Part shown: positions 9,159-16,818 of the stretch, in pieces
Layout: the number at the start of each line of letters is the position of its first letter
How positions within the stretch are numbered: position 1 is the first letter of the stretch
Assembly (NCBI GenBank): GCA_030673645.1
Contig: DAOVIO010000042.1
Span: forward strand, 1-25,847
Direction: 5' to 3'
Length of the DNA stretch: 25,847 nt
Origin: JAGLSB01 sp023135955
GTDB taxonomy: Bacteria; Bacteroidota; Bacteroidia; Bacteroidales; GCA-2748055
The notes under the pieces: model-generated
Databases searched by the model: none
Seen by the model: the letters and a program-made list of their open reading frames with translations, nothing else
What the model was told of the DNA's origin: nothing
Translations under genes and position numbers: made by a program

Positions 9159-10625
9159 ATGAAAAATCGTTCATTCCGTTCAATAATAATACTTACACTT
9201 CTTATTGTTATTTCAACAATTTCATTTTCCGCATTTCTTATCTACAGTAAAATCTTGGAAAGGAAAATATATTCTGAACATGATAAAAATGTGAGTCTAG
9301 AAGTGTCAATTCTTAACTTGCTGAAAGATCAGATTTATTACACTTGTGGCGAACACGACGAAAGCGTAATCAAGACTCTGCATCAAAAAATGAAAAATAA
9401 TGACCAGATATTAAACTCATATATTTATGATGCTGAAGAAAATATAAAATTTTCTCTCAAAAACGATTCTTCAGATATTGCATCAATTTCTCATGAAGAG
9501 ATTCTTGCATCTCAGAAAGGCGTTAGAATTAAATCATTCCCAACAGCAGAAATTCCTTTCTCAAGGGCTTTTATAAATTTGCCCAATTCTCCTTCCTGCT
9601 ATGAGTGTCATTCACAGGAAATAGTTAATCTGGGTTATATGGTAATAGATCTCTCAAAAGGCGAAAGAAAGGACATTAATGTTTTTACACGTAAATCGAG
9701 CCTCATATTCACACTTGTCATGATATTTATAATTATCCTCTTTATTCTTCTTATACACTACAGGTTTGTACGTAAATCATTACGTGAATTCCATAGTACA
9801 ATCAAATCCATAAATCAGGGGAACCTTCAAACAAGATTATCAATTCCTGAAACAAAAGAACTTGGCCTGCTTGGGAAAAACTTCAACAACATGCTGGATA
9901 CTTTTCAAAGGACTCAGAAAGAATTGCAGGAATTTCACAAAAAAGAATTACGAAGCAACTATAAGCTGGCTACTATAGGAGAAATAGCCGCCAGGCTGGC
10001 ACATGAAATACGAAATCCTATAACAGGCATTGCAAATGCTATTGAGATTATAGTTGCAGATACAAAAGATGAGCAAAATATTCCTATCCTTGAGGAGGTT
10101 CAAAGACAAGCTAAAAGAGTTAATCATGCTGTTTCAGATGTTCTTAAATATTCTCGTAAAAAGAATCTGAATTTTATTTTGAATGATATAAATGAGTTAA
10201 TTAAAAAGGTGGCCTTCTTCCTTAAAAATCAGGTAAACCAAAAAGAAATTCTTTTCGACCTTGAACTGCAGGATGATATTCCACTTTTCAAGTTCGACAA
10301 TGAACAAATGGAAGATGTATTACTCAATATAGGACTAAATGCCATTCAGGCAATCTCAAAAGATGGTTCTATTATATTCAAAACCACATTTACACCCAAC
10401 GAAAAAAGAATTTATATTTATGTTATTGATACTGGAAAAGGAATCCCTGAAGATGATTTACTCAATATTTTTCATCCATTTTATACTACTCGTAACGAAG
10501 GTACCGGTTTGGGACTGGCAATTGTAAAAGATATTATTAATAAACATAAAGGAGAAATATGGGTTGATAATAATAAAACAAATGGCTGTACTTTTACAAT
10601 TTCATTGCTTGTTAGTGATGAATAA
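9159..10625 (+). CDS. Sensor histidine kinase with a periplasmic haem-binding motif
   Basis: 488 residues. The first transmembrane helix is at about 8-29. The periplasmic domain (about 30-185) contains one CXXCH (Cys147, Cys150, His151) in the context Pro-Ser-Cys-Tyr-Glu-Cys-His, followed by Leu-Gly-Tyr-Met-Val-Ile-Asp, a layout typical of haem-c sensor domains in kinases and chemoreceptors. The second helix is at about 185-207, then HAMP. The dimerisation/phosphoacceptor helix has His282 in Leu-Ala-His-Glu-Ile-Arg-Asn-Pro. The ATPase domain follows, with Asp-Thr-Gly-Lys-Gly-Ile and Gly-Thr-Gly-Leu-Gly-Leu-Ala-Ile boxes. All catalytic boxes look intact. It lies 151 bp upstream of an NtrC-type regulator on the same strand and is presumably its partner. 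A covalently bound haem would let it sense redox state or a small ligand such as NO or O2 in the periplasm (inference). Confidence 0.88.
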   Translation: MKNRSFRSIIILTLLIVISTISFSAFLIYSKILERKIYSEHDKNVSLEVSILNLLKDQIYYTCGEHDESVIKTLHQKMKNNDQILNSYIYDAEENIKFSLKNDSSDIASISHEEILASQKGVRIKSFPTAEIPFSRAFINLPNSPSCYECHSQEIVNLGYMVIDLSKGERKDINVFTRKSSLIFTLVMIFIIILFILLIHYRFVRKSLREFHSTIKSINQGNLQTRLSIPETKELGLLGKNFNNMLDTFQRTQKELQEFHKKELRSNYKLATIGEIAARLAHEIRNPITGIANAIEIIVADTKDEQNIPILEEVQRQAKRVNHAVSDVLKYSRKKNLNFILNDINELIKKVAFFLKNQVNQKEILFDLELQDDIPLFKFDNEQMEDVLLNIGLNAIQAISKDGSIIFKTTFTPNEKRIYIYVIDTGKGIPEDDLLNIFHPFYTTRNEGTGLGLAIVKDIINKHKGEIWVDNNKTNGCTFTISLLVSDE

Positions 10626-10776
10626 TTTTTTTTTATATTTATAGGCGGGGAGTTGGTTGAGTGGTTGAGTTAGTCTATTAACCATATGGCGGTGGCTGAG
10701 CGTAGCCGAAGCTGAGTGGTTGAGTGTCTCGTCCTGAAATAGGTTTACATAATTTTGCAAAATAGAATAATACAAG
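10626..10776. repeat. Short intergenic repeat between kinase and regulator
   Basis: After a run of T, this 151-bp gap contains repeated GGTTGAGT words and the sequence GGTGGCTGAGCGTAGCCGAAG (near 10691-10711), whose ends pair as an imperfect hairpin. It is of the same general class as the TTCGACAGGCTCAG element upstream of the kinase. A TAATTTTG at 10750-10757 fits the Bacteroidetes -7 consensus but lacks a well-placed -33 box, so a separate promoter for the regulator is possible but weakly supported. Confidence 0.4.
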
Positions 10777-12147
10777 ATGAAGCCTTTAAAAATATTAGTT
10801 ATTGATGATGAAAAATTGATCCGCTGGTCATTTGAAAAAAAATTAGGCGCAAAAGGACATAAATTATTTTGTGCAGAATCTGGCGAAAAAGGATTGAAAT
10901 TATTCGAAACATATTATCCCGATGTAGTTTTTGTCGATAATCATTTGCCGGGTATAGAAGGTATACATGTTATCTCTAAGATTAGAGAAATTAATGAAGA
11001 TACCAGTATTATTTTCATGACGGCTTACGAATCAGTTGATGTGGCCGTTGAGGCAATGAAAAATGGAGCTTCTGAATACATCCGCAAACCATTCTCTTTC
11101 GATGAGATTATTGTAATAATTGACAATATTGCTGAGAAAATAAGTATAAGAAATGAACTCCTGCTCCTTAAAAGACAGCAGAAGGATAAAATCACTTTCG
11201 CTAATATAATCCACAAGTCATCAGTAATGAAAGAAATCGTCAGGGTTTCGAAGAAAATAGCCCAGACAGATACAACAACAATTCTATTACTTGGAGATAG
11301 CGGAACTGGAAAAGATATTTTTGCCAGAGCTATACATAATGACAGCAACCGAAAAACAAAATCTTTTGTAACCATTAATTGTTCTTCATTGCCCGACACC
11401 TTGCTAGAAAGCGAACTGTTTGGCCACGAGAAGGGAGCATTTACTGATGCCAGGAGCCTTAAAAAAGGTTTGTTTGAAATTGCCGATAGCGGCACAGTCT
11501 TTCTCGATGAGATTGGAGATATAAGCCAGGCCACACAGATAAAACTACTTGGAGTGCTCGAAAACCGTACGATTATGCGCCTTGGAAGTACCAAAGAAAT
11601 TCCTGTTGATGTACGAATTATTGCGGCTACCAATAAAAACCTGAAAGAATCAATTGAAAATAAATCATTCCGGGAAGATCTTTACTATCGCCTGCAAGGT
11701 TTTCAGATCGATATCCCACCTTTAAATGAAAGGAAAGAAGATATAAGCTTGTTGTTTGATTACTATATTAAATTTTTTAACGAAATGTTCAGGAAAAATA
11801 TAGAATCAATCGATCCCGAAGCTAAAAATTTACTGAAATGCTATAAATGGCCTGGAAATGTAAGGGAACTGCGCAACGTTGTTGAAAGAGCAGTAATTCT
11901 TGAATCTGGTAAAACGATTCAGGTAGGCAGTCTACCCTGCGAAATAAACCTGGAGAGGGAATGTAAAAATAATAATTCGGGCTATTTCTTCGATTTTCCC
12001 GACGAAGGCATTGTATTGGAGGATCTTGAAAAACAAATTATAATGCAGGCACTTGAAATGGCAGATTCAAACCAGACAAAAGCTTCTAAACTTTTGGGAA
12101 TTTCAAGGGATACCCTGCGATATAAGCAAAAAAAACATAAGCTTTAG
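10777..12147 (+). CDS. NtrC-family sigma-54-dependent response regulator
   Basis: 456 residues in three domains. The receiver (1-120) has acidic pocket Asp10-Asp11 and phosphoacceptor Asp54. The AAA+ sigma-54 activation domain (about 145-375) has Walker A Gly-Asp-Ser-Gly-Thr-Gly-Lys (173-179), a sigma-54 contact loop reading Gly-Ala-Phe-Thr-Asp-Ala (220-225), and Walker B Val-Phe-Leu-Asp-Glu. A Fis-type helix-turn-helix closes the protein (about 415-456, Lys-Ala-Ser-Lys-Leu-Leu-Gly-Ile-Ser-Arg). The contact loop has Asp where the classical GAFTGA has its second Gly, a variant that also occurs in other activators. It follows the haem-motif kinase. A sigma-54 promoter stands 303 bp downstream of its stop, before the OmcE-like gene, and a second one lies before the c554-like gene. 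It is therefore the most likely activator of the cytochrome island. Confidence 0.93.
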   Translation: MKPLKILVIDDEKLIRWSFEKKLGAKGHKLFCAESGEKGLKLFETYYPDVVFVDNHLPGIEGIHVISKIREINEDTSIIFMTAYESVDVAVEAMKNGASEYIRKPFSFDEIIVIIDNIAEKISIRNELLLLKRQQKDKITFANIIHKSSVMKEIVRVSKKIAQTDTTTILLLGDSGTGKDIFARAIHNDSNRKTKSFVTINCSSLPDTLLESELFGHEKGAFTDARSLKKGLFEIADSGTVFLDEIGDISQATQIKLLGVLENRTIMRLGSTKEIPVDVRIIAATNKNLKESIENKSFREDLYYRLQGFQIDIPPLNERKEDISLLFDYYIKFFNEMFRKNIESIDPEAKNLLKCYKWPGNVRELRNVVERAVILESGKTIQVGSLPCEINLERECKNNNSGYFFDFPDEGIVLEDLEKQIIMQALEMADSNQTKASKLLGISRDTLRYKQKKHKL

Positions 12148-12169
12148 AAGAGTTTTTATTCAATTATTT

Positions 12170-12206
12170 GGGTTATATCCCCCTATTGATATGGGGTATA
12201 TAACCC
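12170..12206 (+). terminator. Hairpin after the regulator gene
   Basis: Arms 12170-12183 and 12193-12206 pair over 14 bp with one mismatch (GGGTTATATCCCCC against GGGTATATAACCC-type sequence) around a 9-nt loop. It begins 22 bp after the regulator stop and is followed by ATTTTAT. It most likely ends regulator transcription. Because it lies upstream of the sigma-54 promoter, an operator role cannot be excluded. Confidence 0.5.
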
Positions 12207-12266
12207 ATTTTATAATTCAATACATGTCCTTACGGGAATTAATCAATATTTTATATTATATATAAC

Positions 12267-12280
12267 ATGATATTTATCAT
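12267..12280. promoter_or_regulatory. Candidate activator-binding palindrome, copy 1
   Basis: ATGATATTTATCAT has 6-bp inverted arms (ATGATA/TATCAT). It shares the consensus A-Y-G-A-T-A-T-W-T-A-T-C-R-T with the palindrome at 12321-12334. The centres are 54 bp apart, close to five helical turns. It lies about 200 bp upstream of the predicted sigma-54 start site, within reach of an NtrC-type activator. Binding is inferred only from symmetry, repetition and position. Confidence 0.45.
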
Positions 12281-12320
12281 ATGTGATTATCAGTCATTTA
12301 AAAATAGATCAAGATATCTG

Positions 12321-12334
12321 ACGATATATATCGT
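12321..12334. promoter_or_regulatory. Candidate activator-binding palindrome, copy 2
   Basis: ACGATATATATCGT is a perfect 14-bp palindrome and the second copy of the A-Y-GATAT-W-TATC-R-T motif. Its centre is about 148 bp upstream of the predicted start site, a typical distance for an enhancer of a sigma-54 promoter. Confidence 0.5.
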
Positions 12335-12449
12335 TATTTCAAGGGTTTTATGGTCATTAAAACTCATAAAAATCGGGCTTTACAAGCTAAATAAGCTAAA
12401 AATTTGATAGATTCTTGTAACATGTACATATACAGCCGTATGTAATATA

Positions 12450-12465
12450 TGGCGCGGATATTGTT
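12450..12465 (+). promoter_or_regulatory. Sigma-54 (-24/-12) promoter of the OmcE-like cytochrome gene
   Basis: TGGCGCGGATATTGTT matches the sigma-54 consensus TGGCACG-N4-TTGCW at 14 of 16 positions, counting the free ones, with the invariant GG (12451-12452) and TTG (12461-12463) at the correct spacing. Transcription would start near 12475, giving a leader of about 35 nt before the ATG at 12510. The match stands directly downstream of a sigma-54 activator gene, which makes chance unlikely. Confidence 0.75.
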
Positions 12466-12509
12466 ATAATATTCACAAGAAAACTATTTTTAACTTAAAA
12501 TAAAATATT

Positions 12510-13100
12510 ATGAAATCGATTAAATTATTATTTACGTTATTAGTTGTTGCAGCTTTTACGAGTGTGAGTTTTGGGCAAGCAATCACTGGCTCACTTCACG
12601 ATTTTAAGGCTGCTGGTAATGATACATGGAATCCAATGCCAGGAGAAATTTGTGCACCTTGTCATCAACCACATAATGGCACCAATGCAGCAGGTAATAT
12701 ACTTTGGAGCGGAACCTTAGCAGCTTCTGGAGATTTTACAATGTACACAAGTGGGACTCTTGCGGGATCTGGAAGTGCTGCAGGTTCTTCTTTAATGTGC
12801 CTAGGTTGTCATGATGCGACAACAACACCTCATACTAATTTTGTATATAATGCTGTTGCTCTTGATGAAGCAAACACAACACTAGGGCAAGATCTTTCTG
12901 GGTCGCATCCTATAGGAGTTGCTGATCCAGGTGTTGTTTCTGGTTTTCAAACTCCAACGGGAGGCGCAAAGTATGTTGGAGGGAAGGTAGAATGTGGCTC
13001 ATGTCATAATCCTCATGACAACACAACAGTAGCTGGAGGTAATTTTATGTTAATGTCTAATGTTGCAAGTGATCTGTGTTTAGATTGTCACGATAAATAG
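12510..13100 (+). CDS. OmcE-like secreted tetrahaem cytochrome c (possible filament subunit)
   Basis: 196 residues. A signal peptide (1-23, ending Ser-Phe-Gly-Gln) is followed by four CXXCH motifs: Cys48-His52, Cys97-His101, Cys162-His166 and Cys190-His194. The mature start Gly-Ser-Leu-His-Asp-Phe, the Pro-His pair after haem 1, Ser-His-Pro-Ile-Gly (His133), Gly-Gly-Lys-Val-Glu-Cys-Gly-Ser-Cys-His-Asn-Pro-His and the terminal haem near the C-terminus follow the plan of Geobacter OmcE. That protein polymerises into extracellular cytochrome filaments. His30, His55, His133 and His169 are candidates for the sixth haem ligand. Between the haems the chain is Gly/Ser/Thr/Ala-rich, as in exposed filament surfaces. 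It has its own sigma-54 promoter and a strong terminator, so it is probably transcribed alone and at a high level. Polymerisation is inference from family resemblance. Confidence 0.8.
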   Translation: MKSIKLLFTLLVVAAFTSVSFGQAITGSLHDFKAAGNDTWNPMPGEICAPCHQPHNGTNAAGNILWSGTLAASGDFTMYTSGTLAGSGSAAGSSLMCLGCHDATTTPHTNFVYNAVALDEANTTLGQDLSGSHPIGVADPGVVSGFQTPTGGAKYVGGKVECGSCHNPHDNTTVAGGNFMLMSNVASDLCLDCHDK

Positions 13101-13115
13101 AAATTCATGGAAATG

Positions 13116-13154
13116 AAATAATAAAAGGCGATTATTTATCGCCTTTTATTATTT
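13116..13154. terminator. Strong terminator after the OmcE-like gene
   Basis: Perfect 17-bp inverted repeat (13116-13132 and 13138-13154) with a 5-nt loop: AAATAATAAAAGGCGAT pairs with ATCGCCTTTTATTATTT. The A-rich left arm and T-rich right arm allow termination in both directions. It separates the cytochrome transcript from the NHL gene downstream. Confidence 0.88.
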
Positions 13155-13176
13155 AGTTACGTTGGTATTTGTCTTT

Positions 13177-13285
13177 TTTTATAAAAAAAACAATAAGTTT
13201 ACAATACTTTTAAAATTATCCAAGCTTATCTATTTTTATAAAAAAACAATACCTATACAATGCTTTTAAAATTATCCAAGCTTAT
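13177..13285 (+). repeat. Imperfect tandem duplication spanning the start of the NHL gene
   Basis: Two copies of about 53 bp lie 56 bp apart: 13177-13229 and 13234-13285. Both run from a TTTTATAAAAA stretch through ACAAT(A/G)CTTTTAAAATTATC to CAAGCTTAT. The second copy contains the ATG (13260) and first codons of the NHL gene. The first copy has ATA at the matching place, so it cannot start translation. The duplicated part therefore includes the leader and the first nine codons. Confidence 0.85.
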
Positions 13286-14351
13286 ATTCCTCGCATTACT
13301 GTTCTTTAACTATTCGTGCAAAGTTTTTCAAATACAGCAAGAGCCAATAGAAGAATTAGTTATATATCCTTCTCCGCCAGATACTGCCAAAATCCAATAT
13401 TTAACAACTATTAATAGTTCAATTGATATTAAAGAAAAGCGTTCACCTTTTGTAAATTTTATTCTTGGCAAGGAACAGGCTTTAGGAATTAATCATCCTG
13501 GAGACATAATTTCCAGATATGGAACTCTTTTAGTAAGTAATGGAGCAATACGTGGTTTCGCTGAAATTAACCTTAATAATAAAACCTTACATTATATAGT
13601 CCCAAAAGGTAAAGGAGAAATCAGAGCTTCAATGAGCTGTGCATTCGATTCAATAGGTAACCTATATGTTGCTGATGAGATACGACAACAAATTCTGGTT
13701 TTCAACAAAACAGAAAACGGATTGAAGTATATAACTTCATTTGGAGACGGCGTTGATTTTAAGCCCGAATTTGTTTTGGCTTTTGATAATAAATTATGGG
13801 TTATTGGTAAAAATGATCGTAATATCCATGTATATGATGGTAAAACATATAAACCATTATTTACTTTCCCAAACGCTGTAATAGGTGATGATGCATTTAT
13901 GTGGACACCAAAATATATAAATGGTTTTGGAGATTATATATATGTTACTGATTTTTTCGGATTCAACATTAAGGTTTATGACTTAAAAGGTAATTATTTC
14001 AGAACAGTGGGCGCACCCGGTAAATCACCTGGCCAATTCTCTAGACCTAAAGATATTGCTATTGATAGGGAGGAAAATTTATATGTGCTTGATGCTGCTT
14101 TTGGTAATGTGCAAATTTTTAATAATAAAGGTCAACTTCTTTTGTATTTTGGAGGTCAGAATGATAATAAAGGAGATATTGTATTACCTAAAGGAATACA
14201 TATTGATTATGAAAACCGAGAATTTTTTGAAAAATATGTTGATCCTGATTATACGCTTAAATATCTAATATATGTTACTATGCAGTATGGTCCGAATAAA
14301 GTAAATATATATGGACTAGTTGAACCTAAACAAGATTTAGGAACTGAATGA
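13260..14351 (+). CDS. NHL-repeat beta-propeller lipoprotein of the cytochrome island
   Basis: 363 residues. The N-terminus is a lipoprotein-like signal (hydrophobic 7-18, then Asn-Tyr-Ser-Cys). Next comes the segment Tyr-Pro-Ser-Pro-Pro-Asp-Thr-Ala-Lys-Ile-Gln-Tyr-Leu, which opens many NHL proteins encoded beside multihaem cytochromes. The rest is a six-bladed propeller with recurring Asn-Leu-Tyr-Val-(Ala/Leu)-Asp and Phe-Gly motifs (for example about 128-135 and 270-280). It has no haem motif. Its TGA overlaps the ATG of the next reading frame (ATGA at 14348-14351), so the two were translationally coupled. It is the first gene of the porin/cytochrome series. Its biochemical role is unknown, and a scaffold or assembly role at the periplasmic side of the outer membrane is the reasonable guess. 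The start at 13260 lies inside the second copy of a tandem duplication. Confidence 0.83.
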   Translation: MLLKLSKLIFLALLFFNYSCKVFQIQQEPIEELVIYPSPPDTAKIQYLTTINSSIDIKEKRSPFVNFILGKEQALGINHPGDIISRYGTLLVSNGAIRGFAEINLNNKTLHYIVPKGKGEIRASMSCAFDSIGNLYVADEIRQQILVFNKTENGLKYITSFGDGVDFKPEFVLAFDNKLWVIGKNDRNIHVYDGKTYKPLFTFPNAVIGDDAFMWTPKYINGFGDYIYVTDFFGFNIKVYDLKGNYFRTVGAPGKSPGQFSRPKDIAIDREENLYVLDAAFGNVQIFNNKGQLLLYFGGQNDNKGDIVLPKGIHIDYENREFFEKYVDPDYTLKYLIYVTMQYGPNKVNIYGLVEPKQDLGTE

Positions 14352-14725
14352 GCAAGGCGATGGTATATTGTGTTTTAATATAATCTTGTTCAACTAGGCT
14401 TAATTATAGCGGATTGACTTTTTTACTTGATAGAATACCCGGCCTTGAAGTTGATGAGGATGCAATTATTAGTAATGTTGATAGTTTAGATTTACTCATT
14501 GCGGAAAATATTCTGAAATCAACAGTATATAAACATGTTCCTTATGCTGAAAATGAATGTAACGAACGTCATAATAATTTCCTCGATTCATACAGACAAG
14601 TACATGTCCTTGCAACAAGTGGTGTTCCTCTGCATGCATACCCCCCCCATAAACCCAAAAAAGAGTTTATGCTTGTTTGTCATGAATGTCACAATCCTCA
14701 TGTGGATGACGATAGGGTATTTTAA
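14348..14725 (+). pseudogene. Decayed lipoprotein multihaem cytochrome
   Basis: Read from the ATG that overlaps the NHL stop, the frame gives a short hydrophobic leader, an in-frame TAA at 14381-14383, then Ser-Cys-Ser as the expected lipoprotein Cys, and stays open to 14725. It resembles the intact nine-haem lipoprotein at 16819 at both ends. Leu-Thr-Phe-Leu-Leu-Asp-Arg-Ile-Pro stands where that protein has Leu-Ser-Phe-Phe-Phe-Asp-Gly-Val-Pro. His-Val-Pro-Tyr-Ala-Glu-Asn-Glu-Cys-Asn is nearly identical, and both end in a Cys-x-Glu-Cys-His-Asn segment. The first haem motif reads CNERH instead of CNxCH (one T-to-C change would explain Cys to Arg). The second is scrambled by small indels around 14597-14650, beside a run of eight C. 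Only one CXXCH remains. A TTG at 14414 could start a fragment without a signal. Decay is most likely, but assembly error at the C run must be considered. Confidence 0.75.
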
Positions 14726-14743
14726 ATTTTGAATATCTGGGTT

Positions 14744-16696
14744 ATGAGAATTTTCTTCTATACTATTGTTTTTCTAACCTTATGTAGTATCTGTAATGAA
14801 GCGAAGGGTCAAAGAACAATATCTTTAGGTCTCTTGAAAATTACAGATATTAACGGTGAAGTAGGTTTGGATGGCTTTTACAATAAGAGGTTATATGCTG
14901 GACAATCCTTTAATGATATTGAGAAGATTTCACATATTGCACCTACAGTGAATATTAAAACAAAAAGTTATTTATGGAATTCGAATTTTCTCTATCTTAA
15001 AATAAATACTGAATATAGTCCAGAATTTAAAAGAAATATTTCCGAAGTTTTCCCTGACAGAATAGATGATATTTCAAAAAAGAAATTTGGCCTGCATGGA
15101 GAATTATTTAAAAACAGCAAAATCATTGTAAGCGGATTCTATAATATTAATGATAATTTTTATAATAGTGAAAATATATCATCTGTTAAATCCAAAAGTA
15201 AAACATGGGGATTTAACTTAGGTAGCAGAGATCCGAGGCTTCCACTAATAATATCATCCATAAATTCATTTTCAGAACTGGATAAACTTCCTGTTAATCA
15301 TCAATACACAACAAATAAAAAGAAAATAGTAGGCTCAATAAAAAGAACTTTCTTTAAAAATGATAAACATAAGTTCAAATATGAATACACAGATGTTTCA
15401 AGAGGTTACTCTTTTACTGAAGATACAAAACAAGAATTACAGTTTTTAGGATTAAATAGTGTTGTTTTCTTAGATAAATCCAATAATCATCGTTTAAACT
15501 CCAATATACAAAATTCGAATCGAAAAGGAATTCTTAATACTAATAACTTCAGTTTAGATGAAAATTATGAATTTAAATTGCCATATGAATTTATTTTTAA
15601 TACAAAATACAGATTCTCTGATTTTTCAGGAGATTTTTCACACAATAAAGCAAATAGTATTATAGCTCAGTTAAATCATCAATTATACTCAAGCTTAAAC
15701 ACAAATATTCTGTACGAATACAGAAGGTTAAATCATACTTCCTTTAATGAAACTAATATAAGGAAAGGTATTCAATTTAAGTACAAGAAAAAAGTTCCTG
15801 CCGGTTTCTTAAATCTTTCATATAATTTTACTAATGAAAGGTCTAGCAAAACTGATATTTCAGATGTATTCTATATTTACAATGAAGCGCATGTTATATC
15901 AGATTTAGATATTTTATTACTTGACAATCCTAACATAGTTTTAGGAAGTATTGTTGTTAAAAGTTTAGGAGGCTCAATCATTTATCATGAAAATATTGAT
16001 TACTACTTGATAGATCAAGGAGACTATATTGATTTACAAAGAATACCCGGAGGTGAAATAACAAATAATGACATAATACTGGTAGATTATGTTGCTAATC
16101 GAGAATTTAATGATAATTACAATTTGAATTCAAATATGTTCAGAGCAAGAATAACACTCTTTAAGTATTTGTTATCAGTTTATTTCAGTATTGAAGATCA
16201 CAAATTTGCAAAATCGGCAAATATTGAAAATTCCAGTTTTAGAGAATATACAGTATATTCAGCCGGAATAGAATCACGGACAAAATATTACAAAGTAGGT
16301 ATAAAGTATGAAGAACAAGAGGGAGAAATATTATCATATAATATACTTAGATCATATGCTAATGGGTATATTGATATAAAAAAAATTAGATTTTCACTTA
16401 GTAACAGTTATTCAAAATATCTTAAATCTAATAATCTGCGAAATCAATCATTTTTCAGTACTTCTTTAAATACCAGATATTTAATGCGTTCAAAATCTTC
16501 TATTGTGTATAGTTTAGACTACAGAAACCAAGATGGCCAAAATATATATTTAAACTTTTTAAAAAGTAAAATAAAATATCAATCGCAAATCAGGGCTTGG
16601 ACTTATTCTTTTGGGTTAGAATATTTTCATAGAAATATGACAAATAATGATGTCGAATTAGGCGGCATTTTTGTAAGTCTTAAAAGAGTATTTTAA
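14744..16696 (+). CDS. Outer-membrane beta-barrel (putative porin of a cytochrome conduit)
   Basis: 650 residues from the ATG at 14744, which gives a clean signal peptide (1-23, ending Ala-Lys-Gly-Gln). A TTG at 14729 would add five residues before it and is less likely. The mature chain is rich in alternating hydrophobic/polar strands with Tyr, Phe, Asn and Ser, and ends in Phe, as outer-membrane barrels do. A central insert (about 390-460) reads Asn-Pro-Asn-Ile-Val-Leu-Gly-Ser-Ile-Val-Val, Asp-Tyr-Tyr-Leu-Ile-Asp-Gln-Gly, Arg-Ile-Pro-Gly-Gly, Val-Asp-Tyr, a pattern I associate with barrel proteins next to secreted cytochromes. It has no haem motif. It sits between a decayed and an intact lipoprotein cytochrome, the arrangement of porin-cytochrome conduits in which a barrel sheathes a multihaem protein. 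Identification rests on composition and context. Confidence 0.72.
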   Translation: MRIFFYTIVFLTLCSICNEAKGQRTISLGLLKITDINGEVGLDGFYNKRLYAGQSFNDIEKISHIAPTVNIKTKSYLWNSNFLYLKINTEYSPEFKRNISEVFPDRIDDISKKKFGLHGELFKNSKIIVSGFYNINDNFYNSENISSVKSKSKTWGFNLGSRDPRLPLIISSINSFSELDKLPVNHQYTTNKKKIVGSIKRTFFKNDKHKFKYEYTDVSRGYSFTEDTKQELQFLGLNSVVFLDKSNNHRLNSNIQNSNRKGILNTNNFSLDENYEFKLPYEFIFNTKYRFSDFSGDFSHNKANSIIAQLNHQLYSSLNTNILYEYRRLNHTSFNETNIRKGIQFKYKKKVPAGFLNLSYNFTNERSSKTDISDVFYIYNEAHVISDLDILLLDNPNIVLGSIVVKSLGGSIIYHENIDYYLIDQGDYIDLQRIPGGEITNNDIILVDYVANREFNDNYNLNSNMFRARITLFKYLLSVYFSIEDHKFAKSANIENSSFREYTVYSAGIESRTKYYKVGIKYEEQEGEILSYNILRSYANGYIDIKKIRFSLSNSYSKYLKSNNLRNQSFFSTSLNTRYLMRSKSSIVYSLDYRNQDGQNIYLNFLKSKIKYQSQIRAWTYSFGLEYFHRNMTNNDVELGGIFVSLKRVF

Positions 16697-16818
16697 AAAT
16701 TCGAAATGAAAAATAATTTCATACTTACTTTGGAATATTGTTACAAATATTTTTTATATTTAAACGCTGTGAATCTTAAAAATAGTATGGTTTCTAATAA
16801 TAAATAATTTAAAATAAG

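Noticed and set aside
11025..11633. A 202-residue open frame antisense to the sigma-54 regulator gene
   Set aside because: It lies wholly inside the AAA+ domain coding region of a strongly recognised gene, has low-complexity Ser/Leu/Ile content and matches no family.
12170..12206. Riboswitch or sigma-54 enhancer at the hairpin after the regulator gene
   Set aside because: It is a simple stem-loop just after a stop codon, nearly 290 bp from the promoter, and does not share the palindrome motif at 12267 and 12321. A terminator is the simpler reading.
14535..14732. A second open frame overlapping the decayed lipoprotein gene
   Set aside because: Its product has no signal or haem motif. It only reflects the shifted frame of the decaying cytochrome.
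14729..14743. TTG start for the beta-barrel protein
   Set aside because: The ATG at 14744 gives a cleaner signal peptide. The five extra residues add a Trp and no benefit.
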